DNA from: an uncultured Coprococcus sp. | GTDB lineage: Bacteria > Bacillota > Clostridia > Lachnospirales > Lachnospiraceae | NCBI GenBank assembly: GCA_900557435.1 | Contig: USSH01000138.1 | Coordinates: 1-6,875 of the forward strand | DNA length: 6,875 nucleotides | Direction: 5' to 3' | Part shown: in pieces, positions 1 to 4,756 of the stretch | Position numbering within the stretch: position 1 is the stretch's first letter | Layout of the letters: each line of letters opens with the position of its first letter | The notes under the pieces: model-generated | What the model was told of the DNA's origin: nothing | Database searches by the model: none | What the model saw: the letters and a program-made list of their open reading frames with translations, nothing else | Position numbers and translations under genes: made by a program

Positions 1-1
1 A

Positions 2-922
2 TTCGTGTTTAACAGTTTTCCGCTTCTTGTCTCATTGGTAAGTCTGTCATTCGGAGGAGTAATGCTCATCGATAATGTGCTGTACGACCATATCGCATAC
101 AAGAAGTACGATGCATATTTTTCCGATCCGGATTCCGGTCATATTCCATCATCCGGATGTGGTATGGCAAGAATGTGTTCATGGGATTATGATCCTAGAA
201 TGGACTCTTTCAGACACGCTAGCTACAACAGGCTCACCAACTACAGCGAAGATTGTATCAGACATATATACGACCAGGTATCCGATCACTCCAAATATAG
301 CTGGTATACGCTGACAGCTTTCATCATCACATTGTCGTCGATCGGCGTGATCGCGGAGATCATGCAGCTTGTCAAGCCAGATTTCAGATATTTCAGAATG
401 CCCACAGCATCTACATTGTATTCTGTATCTATGATACTGATACTGTTAAATGGCGTTCTCAATATTCTGATCCTTCTGAGAGCCAGATCCCATTATCAGA
501 AGATGGCTGATTTCTCTTTCTATGCAGGGAACCCAGACTCGGACAACTTAGCTGTAAGCCATCTGTTCAGGCACCACTTATATGCAGGAAATATATCGGA
601 ACTTGCCATAGCACGCGGCATATACAATTACAATTTCTGTATGTTTGAACAAGGGACATGTACCTCGGACATACAGCCGCCTGACGACAGATATCATCCT
701 ATGTATATCGTGAACCAGAAGATACATCTCATCACAGATATTGCCCTGTGTATATTTGTCGCTTACTTCAGCATGGCCGTATGGCACACCAACAACCTGC
801 ACAATATAATACTGCTGCCGGTTCTGGCCGCAATATATGCCATATGGACATTTTTGCTTTATCCGGTCATAAAGTACAAGAGCATCAAAAAGTATATCCA
901 CAGGCTCAACTCCAAGCGATGA
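2..922 (+). CDS. Unrecognised multi-pass membrane protein (5' end uncertain)
   Basis: I do not recognise this family. The frame is open to the left edge; the first possible start in the window is GTG at position 5 (giving 305 residues), but the true start may lie upstream because no ribosome binding site can be seen. Counting from that GTG, hydrophobic segments suitable for membrane spans lie near residues 5-27, 100-122, 137-160, 238-260 and 266-290. Two large hydrophilic loops (about 28-99 and 161-237) separate spans 1/2 and 3/4; both are rich in His, Tyr and Asp and carry cysteines (C52, C58, C84; C212, C219). The tail after the last span is basic (YKSIKKYIHR), suggesting a cytoplasmic C-terminus. 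The repeated span-loop-span plan hints at an internal duplication, with weak matches (FRH near 69-71 and 188-190; PDS near 42-44 and 177-179). It is convergent with the MFS gene and shares a terminator with it. It is coding with good confidence; its function is unknown. Confidence 0.75.
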   Translation, partial: FVFNSFPLLVSLVSLSFGGVMLIDNVLYDHIAYKKYDAYFSDPDSGHIPSSGCGMARMCSWDYDPRMDSFRHASYNRLTNYSEDCIRHIYDQVSDHSKYSWYTLTAFIITLSSIGVIAEIMQLVKPDFRYFRMPTASTLYSVSMILILLNGVLNILILLRARSHYQKMADFSFYAGNPDSDNLAVSHLFRHHLYAGNISELAIARGIYNYNFCMFEQGTCTSDIQPPDDRYHPMYIVNQKIHLITDIALCIFVAYFSMAVWHTNNLHNIILLPVLAAIYAIWTFLLYPVIKYKSIKKYIHRLNSKR

Positions 923-953
923 AAAAAGGATGAAGAAGGATGAAAAAGGGATG
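918..953 (+). repeat. Short A-rich direct repeats at the gene end
   Basis: GATG followed by an A/G run occurs four times in a row (GATG at 918, 929, 939 and 950, spacing 10-11 bp). The first copy contains the TGA stop of the membrane-protein gene and the last lies in the left arm of the terminator stem. It looks like slippage or local duplication between the gene end and the terminator. Confidence 0.6.
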
Positions 954-989
954 CGAAAAACCTTGATCAAGTTTTTCACATCCCTTTTT
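943..989. terminator. Long bidirectional intrinsic terminator
   Basis: The left arm (943-965) and right arm (968-989) pair over about 20 bp: five A-T pairs, the GGGATG/CATCCC block, one C-A mismatch at 954/978, then GAAAAAC/GTTTTTC with one bulged C, closing on the palindrome CTTGATCAAG. T5 follows the GC block on the plus strand, and A5 at 943-947 gives T5 on the minus strand. It sits between the plus-strand membrane gene (stop 922) and the minus-strand MFS gene (stop 1002), so it can end both convergent transcripts. Confidence 0.85.
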
Positions 990-1001
990 CATGTAATTAC
1001 A

Positions 1002-2393
1002 TCATATACCATCGTGCGTAAGCGAGGAACCAGAATCATCCGCTTTACATCTATTCTTCATAAAGAGTATCACCGCGAAGACGAGCGGCACAAGGAATAT
1101 CATCTTTGCCCACTTCATGCCCAGCGCACCGACCACAAGACTTATGGCAAATATCCCGAGCTGATCTCCAATCCCATATGCAAATGTCGACAACGCCGAC
1201 GCTCTTCCACGGACTGAAGAATCAACACTTTCCATGACCATCATGTTGATGAGCTCCTCCGCAGAAAAATAAAAACCATACATACATCCCCAGAGAATAC
1301 CTATCAAAAGTACTGAATCCGTGTGTCCGACTCCTGCAGTGAAAGCTATACCTGAAACCAGACTCAAAACTATGCCTATTCGAACCACGTACATACGGTG
1401 TATTCTGTCTGCCAGTATCCCTATGAGTACATTTATCACCAGTGCTGTAAGTGGCTGAATAAACAATACCATGTTTACGCTTTTCTCTCCCATCCCGGAA
1501 AATGCACACATCGGCTCGTTATAATATGTGATACCCGCAGTGGCGATACCCACCACGCTTATACCTATGAGCAGCCTCTTAGTCTCAGTCTGCTGCCAGA
1601 TATTTCTCATAGTTCTTATAAAATGTATATGACCATCATCGGGTCCCGCCTGCTCTGCATTAGACTGCACCTGACCACCGTCAATTTCTGCCCGACCTGA
1701 CTCAGACTGCACCTGACTTGATTTATCTTCTGAATCATACTTTAAATTAACGTGAAGCTCTTTAGTACCTTTTTCACTCTCTGGCATCCTGTATATCAGT
1801 ACAAGTGCCAGGCATATCGCACCGCCGATGATCCCCACAAGAAACAACCTCTGCCAGCCGTAGCCTGACTCGCTTACAACTAGAGATCTGAACAGCGGAA
1901 TACACATTGCGGCTGCCATGGCTGCCCCGCCGCATATTCCCCTCACTGTGGCGCGTTTGTCAGCCGGCAGCATGTCAACTATGTATATCATATGTACGTC
2001 CAGCGAATATCCAAGTATCAATATTCCATTTCCCAGAAGATACAGCATCAGGCTGTCCGCCAGCATACATATAACGCTGCCTATCGCAAGAAGGGCAACA
2101 TTGAAGGCCAGCATCACCTTTCTTCCTACAATATCTGCATATGATCTCACAAACGGAGTGAGCATCCCAATGAGATAAAATGGCAGCATCATCCTGCTCA
2201 TGTACGCTATAGCAGAGTCACTATCAATTTTCTCCGGTATCATAAGGAATGTCCGCGCCGCAAGCGACTGTGTTCTTCCAAATATCTCCGTACAGTAGGA
2301 ATCTATGAGCTGAATCAGGATTATGAGCACAGAGACTGTGATAACCGAAACTGACAACCTTTTCTTTTTATATCTCTCCATGCCGCTATTCAT
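1002..2393 (-). CDS. Major facilitator superfamily (MFS) transporter
   Basis: A secondary transporter of 463 residues in the inner membrane; the substrate cannot be told from sequence. It shows the 6+6 MFS plan: about six spans between residues 13 and 201, a hydrophilic central loop (about 202-272), and six spans from 273 to 446. The MFS motif A is visible after span 2 (YADIVGRK, about 85-92) and its second-half counterpart (GILADRIHR, about 325-333). The central loop contains a 14-residue tandem repeat starting QVQS. An in-frame TGA lies immediately before the chosen ATG at 2393, so it cannot start earlier; ATG at 2381 (MERYKKK) is an alternative. The AGGAG at 2411-2407 is 13 nt away, a rather long spacer. 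The start overlaps the 3' end of the PBECR4 gene by 8 bp, so translation is probably coupled and the two are co-transcribed. No promoter of its own was seen. Family call is strong; an efflux rather than uptake role is not shown. Confidence 0.9.
   Translation of the reverse strand: MNSGMERYKKKRLSVSVITVSVLIILIQLIDSYCTEIFGRTQSLAARTFLMIPEKIDSDSAIAYMSRMMLPFYLIGMLTPFVRSYADIVGRKVMLAFNVALLAIGSVICMLADSLMLYLLGNGILILGYSLDVHMIYIVDMLPADKRATVRGICGGAAMAAAMCIPLFRSLVVSESGYGWQRLFLVGIIGGAICLALVLIYRMPESEKGTKELHVNLKYDSEDKSSQVQSESGRAEIDGGQVQSNAEQAGPDDGHIHFIRTMRNIWQQTETKRLLIGISVVGIATAGITYYNEPMCAFSGMGEKSVNMVLFIQPLTALVINVLIGILADRIHRMYVVRIGIVLSLVSGIAFTAGVGHTDSVLLIGILWGCMYGFYFSAEELINMMVMESVDSSVRGRASALSTFAYGIGDQLGIFAISLVVGALGMKWAKMIFLVPLVFAVILFMKNRCKADDSGSSLTHDGI
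1632..1715 (-). repeat. 42-bp in-frame tandem repeat in the MFS gene
   Basis: Two adjacent 42-bp units encode QVQSESGRAEIDGG (residues 227-240) and QVQSNAEQAGPDDG (241-254) in the central cytoplasmic loop of the transporter. A 14-bp core (AGACTGCACCTGAC on the plus strand, at 1662 and again at 1704) is identical between copies, while the rest has diverged. The period is a multiple of three, so the frame is kept. It lengthens a loop that tolerates variation. Confidence 0.8.
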
Positions 2394-3000
2394 TCAATGC
2401 TATTTTCTCCTGTATATCTTTATTTAAATCTTTCAAGGCGTTTCTGTCACCATAAGTCAAAATATGATATTTCTTCTCACCAGTCTTCTTTCTCAGCACA
2501 TGCGATACTGAATATATGTCATCTGATTTAGTATCGCTTATTCCTTCAACTCTAAACGAATACGGAACTTTACATTTTCCCTGTATCTCTCCCAGCGAAT
2601 TTTTGTCATCCCCTAAGCATACTGTAAACTCCTGATTCGCAACTCCTAATTTATAAGAAAACGTCTTCGTCTCTATGTCTGTGATTACGCTCGCGTCTTT
2701 ATCGGTAATATCACTCAATTCAATAAGGATACCAGTTTTCTTATCTGCAAGGTCATAGGGATGATCTTCATTGAAAAATATCTCGCCCGGTCGTAGTCCT
2801 TTCTCAGTCAATGCATGATTATAAAAATCATCTGCCTTTAGGCATGATGCCACTCCGGTTAAATGCATAAATGAAGATTTCTTAAACATAACCTCAACAT
2901 AATCATTATTGAATACAAACATAAATGTATTTCCAACAAATATTTCTTTATATTTTAAAGCCGCCCTATGTATTCTACGTATTATCTGTGACTTTCCCAA
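2386..3000 (-). CDS. PBECR4-domain protein (BECR-fold nuclease-like), TTG start
   Basis: From the TTG at 3000 the product has 204 residues. I recognise the PBECR4 family (phage-Barnase-EndoU-ColicinE5/D-RelE-like nuclease 4) from a hydrophobic strand (FMFVFNN, 26-32), YVEVMFKKSSFMHLTG (34-49, with the typical FxHLTG block), a DFY helix start (58-60) and the C-terminal pattern VPYSF (145-149), then SVSHVLRKKTGEKKYHIL (164-181). Family knowledge, not this sequence, suggests RNase activity; I cannot point to proven catalytic residues. No signal peptide or membrane span is seen, so it should be cytosolic. The TTG start is chosen because a perfect AAGGAGG (3013-3007) lies 6 nt upstream. An upstream ATG at 3084 in the same frame would run through a terminator hairpin and the ribosome binding site. 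It follows its own promoter and a structured leader, and its TAG overlaps the MFS start. The gene is clearly AT-rich (about 23-37% GC in sampled lines) beside its neighbours, suggesting acquisition. Confidence 0.75.
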   Translation of the reverse strand: MGKSQIIRRIHRAALKYKEIFVGNTFMFVFNNDYVEVMFKKSSFMHLTGVASCLKADDFYNHALTEKGLRPGEIFFNEDHPYDLADKKTGILIELSDITDKDASVITDIETKTFSYKLGVANQEFTVCLGDDKNSLGEIQGKCKVPYSFRVEGISDTKSDDIYSVSHVLRKKTGEKKYHILTYGDRNALKDLNKDIQEKIALNE

Positions 3001-3006
3001 TATTCG

Positions 3007-3013
3007 CCTCCTT
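3007..3013 (-). promoter_or_regulatory. Ribosome binding site that fixes the TTG start
   Basis: AAGGAGG on the minus strand, 6 nt (CGAATA) before TTG at 3000. It lies just downstream of the leader terminator, so only transcripts that read through the hairpin carry it. It decides the start of the PBECR4 gene against the longer reading from 3084. Confidence 0.85.
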
Positions 3014-3022
3014 ATAGTACAT

Positions 3023-3051
3023 AAAAAGGGAAGCTCATCGCTTCCCTTTTT
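3023..3051. terminator. Perfect hairpin terminator inside the PBECR4 leader
   Basis: Arms 3023-3034 and 3040-3051 are perfectly complementary over 12 bp (AAAAAGGGAAGC / GCTTCCCTTTTT) with a 5-nt loop, and T tracts follow on both strands. On the minus strand it lies about 180 nt downstream of the promoter at 3238-3269 and 10 nt upstream of the AAGGAGG of the PBECR4 gene. It would therefore end most leader transcripts and let a fraction continue into the gene, or respond to a signal as an attenuator. It could also end read-through from tyrS, which has no obvious terminator of its own. Confidence 0.85.
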
Positions 3052-3163
3052 TGAATAACCACTGGCCGTTCGCCTTGATATCACTCAAAGCATCTGCGTA
3101 TGACCTAATCCTCATACTGGATATGATATCGTACCCTAAGTACTTTCGTATCACTCGAATCAT
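3035..3163 (-). CDS. Possible 42-codon leader ORF (doubtful)
   Basis: An ATG at 3163 opens a 42-codon frame (starting MIRVIRKYLG, ending LFKKGKR) whose TGA lies exactly in the loop of the leader terminator. The same frame stays open upstream to about 3233, but no start codon or convincing Shine-Dalgarno is seen there or before the ATG. If translated, a ribosome stopping in the loop would cover the left arm of the hairpin and block termination, giving translational control of read-through. The product would be small and very basic and resembles nothing I know. The same bases form several stems, so the frame may be fortuitous; I rate the RNA reading as more likely. Confidence 0.25.
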   Translation of the reverse strand: MIRVIRKYLGYDIISSMRIRSYADALSDIKANGQWLFKKGKR

Positions 3164-3226
3164 TATATTGATATAATCGCAATAATATAGCCACGGATTC
3201 TTTGTTGCTCCGTGTGCAACCCAGTG
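3060..3226 (-). ncRNA. Candidate structured leader/regulatory RNA upstream of the PBECR4 gene
   Basis: The expected transcript start (about 3231-3234) lies a few bases before a stem that can close the whole region: CACTGG (3226-3221) pairs with CCAGTG (3065-3060). Inside, in 5'-3' order on the minus strand, are an H-type pseudoknot (3220-3192); a TTCG/CGAA hairpin with loop AGTGATA (3159-3145); a GTAC/GTAC hairpin with loop TTAGG (3143-3131); a GTATGA/TCATAC hairpin with loop GGATTAGG (3117-3098); and CTTTGA/TCAAGG with loop GTGATA (3090-3073, one G-U pair). The terminator follows 8 nt after the closing stem. The GTGATA and TTAGG loop sequences each occur twice. I know no riboswitch or ribozyme class that matches. 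It could be an RNA antitoxin, a ligand-sensing leader, or a chance structure in AT-rich DNA. All pairings were found by eye. Confidence 0.5.
3192..3220 (-). other. Predicted H-type RNA pseudoknot
   Basis: On the minus strand, GTTGC (3220-3216) pairs with GCAAC (3208-3204), and CACGGA (3214-3209), lying in that loop, pairs with TCCGTG (3197-3192). The stems abut with no intervening base; loop 1 is a single A and loop 3 is the A-rich AAAGAA. These lengths (5-bp and 6-bp stems, 1-nt and 6-nt loops) suit a compact coaxial H-type pseudoknot. It lies within about 40 nt of the expected 5' end of the leader. Confidence 0.6.
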
Positions 3227-3237
3227 CTTTCTTATCT

Positions 3238-3269
3238 ATTATACTATACTAAACATTTGTAAATGTCAA
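3238..3269 (-). promoter_or_regulatory. Promoter of the PBECR4 leader, with an inverted repeat at the -35
   Basis: On the minus strand, consensus TTGACA (3269-3264) is followed after 17 nt by TAGTAT (3246-3241), with TATAAT overlapping it at a 20-nt spacing (3243-3238). It begins only about 10 bp after the tyrS stop, so the downstream RNA and gene need not depend on tyrS transcription. An inverted repeat, ACATTT-GT-AAATGT (3253-3266), overlaps the -35 and spacer and could be an operator. Confidence 0.75.
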
Positions 3270-3279
3270 CGTATATCCC

Positions 3280-4500
3280 TTACTTACCAACTTTTCTGAA
3301 ATTCTTCTTACCACGTCTGACAACAACTCCCTCGCCGTCAAACTTCTCCTCAGGGATTGCAGTCTGAACATCAGTAACCTTCTCACCGTCCACAGCTACA
3401 CCACCCTGTTCTACGGCACGTCTGCCCTCGTTACGTGATGTTACAAGTCCTGACTTTACGAGGACTGACACGATATCGATCGAGCCGTCTTTGAAGTCGT
3501 CTGCTGCAAGTGTTACTGATGGCATGTCTGCTGCAACACCCTTTGAGAACAGCGCTCTTGCACTCTCCTGTGCCTTTGCGGCCTCCTCCTCGCCGTGTAC
3601 AAGCTTTGTAAGCTCATATGCAAGGATCTCCTTTGCCTGGTTGAGCTGGCTGCCCTCCCAGCTGTCCATCTTGTCTATCTCCTCAAGCGGAAGGAATGTC
3701 AGCATACGGATACACTTCAGAACATCTGCATCTGCAACATTTCTCCAGTACTGGTAGAACTCAAACGGTGAAGTCTTGTTAGGATCAAGCCATACAGCAC
3801 CCTTCTGTGTCTTGCCCATCTTCTTGCCCTCTGAGTTGAGCAGGAGTGTGATAGTCATGGCATATGCGTCCTTGCCAAGCTTTCTTCTGATAAGCTCTGT
3901 ACCGCCGAGCATGTTGCTCCACTGGTCATCACCGCCGAACTGCATGTTGCAGCCGTACTTCTGGTACAGTGCATAGAAATCGTAGCTCTGCATGATCATA
4001 TAGTTGAACTCAAGGAAACTGAGTCCCTTCTCCATACGCTGCTTGTAGCACTCTGCGCGGAGCATGTTGTTTACTGAGAAGCAGGCTCCCACATCACGTA
4101 GAACATCAACATAGTTAAGATCGAGAAGCCAATCTGCATTGTTGACAAGAAGTGCCTTGTCCTCTGAGAAGTCGATGAACTTGCTCATCTGCTTCTTGAA
4201 GCAGTCGACGTTATGCTGGATAGTCTCCTTTGTCATCATCTGTCTCATATCTGTACGGCCTGATGGATCACCGATCATGGCTGTACCACCGCCGATCAGC
4301 GCGATAGGCTTGTTTCCTGCCATCTGAAGTCTCTTCATAAGACAGAGCGCCATGAAATGGCCTACATGCAGGCTGTCCGCAGTCGGATCAAATCCGATAT
4401 AGAATACTGCCTTACCGTTATTTACCAAATCTCTAATTTCATCTTCATCTGTTGTCTGTGCTATAAGCCCTCTGGCTACAAGCTCGTCATAAATCTGCAT
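3280..4500 (-). CDS. tyrS: Tyrosyl-tRNA synthetase
   Basis: A cytosolic class I aminoacyl-tRNA synthetase that activates tyrosine with ATP and charges tRNA-Tyr. The 406-residue protein is full length for the bacterial TyrRS family. The class I HIGH-type motif reads HVGH (45-48), the KMSKS-type loop reads KMGKT (227-231), and typical TyrRS blocks are present: GDPSGRT (77-83), QSYDFY (171-176) and QFGGDDQW (187-194). The C-terminal part (about 342-406) is an S4-type RNA-binding domain, which grips the tRNA. ATG at 4500 follows GGAGG at 4515-4511 with a 10-nt spacer. The gene has its own promoter (4682-4711) and a leader of about 175 nt. I saw no T-box conserved sequence or leader terminator. 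No strong terminator follows the TAA; read-through could reach the hairpin at 3023-3051. GC is high (about 60% in a counted line), as expected for a highly expressed core gene here. Confidence 0.97.
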   Translation of the reverse strand: MQIYDELVARGLIAQTTDEDEIRDLVNNGKAVFYIGFDPTADSLHVGHFMALCLMKRLQMAGNKPIALIGGGTAMIGDPSGRTDMRQMMTKETIQHNVDCFKKQMSKFIDFSEDKALLVNNADWLLDLNYVDVLRDVGACFSVNNMLRAECYKQRMEKGLSFLEFNYMIMQSYDFYALYQKYGCNMQFGGDDQWSNMLGGTELIRRKLGKDAYAMTITLLLNSEGKKMGKTQKGAVWLDPNKTSPFEFYQYWRNVADADVLKCIRMLTFLPLEEIDKMDSWEGSQLNQAKEILAYELTKLVHGEEEAAKAQESARALFSKGVAADMPSVTLAADDFKDGSIDIVSVLVKSGLVTSRNEGRRAVEQGGVAVDGEKVTDVQTAIPEEKFDGEGVVVRRGKKNFRKVGK

Positions 4501-4540
4501 GTCCTATAGACCTCCTCTTTTTCTTATATAGTAGGTAATT

Positions 4541-4580
4541 GTGAAACACCTCTCTCACATCTTTGTTATGTGAATTTCAC
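4541..4580 (-). promoter_or_regulatory. Stem-loop in the tyrS leader
   Basis: An outer 6-bp stem (4541-4546 with 4575-4580, GTGAAA/TTTCAC) and an inner 6-bp stem (4555-4560 with 4568-4573, TCACAT/ATGTGA) enclose a 7-nt loop, with an asymmetric internal loop between them. It ends about 25 nt before the tyrS Shine-Dalgarno. No T tract follows, so it is not a terminator; it may affect mRNA stability or translation. The rest of the 4501-4756 gap is AT-rich and holds only this and the promoter that I can support. Confidence 0.4.
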
Positions 4581-4681
4581 CATTATCTATTTCTTATATC
4601 TCTAAATCCGTCGCAGTCATTTACATCATCGCAATAACTCTTATCAATATAAATATACAACAAACTGCCACACAGACAGTT

Positions 4682-4711
4682 ATTATAACATTTAACCATG
4701 TCCAGTGACAA
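4682..4711 (-). promoter_or_regulatory. Promoter of tyrS
   Basis: On the minus strand, TTGTCA (4711-4706) and a perfect TATAAT (4687-4682) are separated by 18 nt. Transcription should start near 4675, leaving a leader of about 175 nt before the tyrS ATG. It lies in the gap after the ligase-family gene, which has no visible terminator, so some tyrS mRNA may also come from upstream. Confidence 0.7.
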
Positions 4712-4756
4712 GTAAGTTCAACCATAAATATACCTGTTTTGCTATATTATTGACTA

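Noticed and set aside
578..979. 133-codon minus-strand frame opposite the membrane gene
   Set aside because: It is antisense to a clearly hydrophobic coding frame and runs through the terminator; it has no recognisable protein features.
930..1217. 95-codon plus-strand frame after the membrane gene
   Set aside because: It starts in the A-rich repeats, crosses the terminator and then lies antisense to the MFS gene; the product is of low-complexity basic type.
3001..3084. N-terminal extension of the PBECR4 gene from an ATG at 3084
   Set aside because: The extra 28 codons run through the perfect terminator hairpin and across the AAGGAGG that serves the TTG at 3000; the extension has no ribosome binding site of its own.
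3192..3226. Known pseudoknot riboswitches (preQ1, guanidine-III, c-di-GMP-II, fluoride) or hammerhead ribozyme
   Set aside because: None of the conserved core sequences I know for these classes is present; only the general H-type fold is shared.
3253..3266. ACATTT/AAATGT hairpin as the tyrS terminator
   Set aside because: The stem is AT-rich with a 2-nt loop and no T tract; it lies within the next promoter and is better read as a possible operator.
3001..3279. CRISPR array or tandem-repeat RNA antitoxin
   Set aside because: The leader has short recurring loop motifs but no regular direct repeats with spacers.
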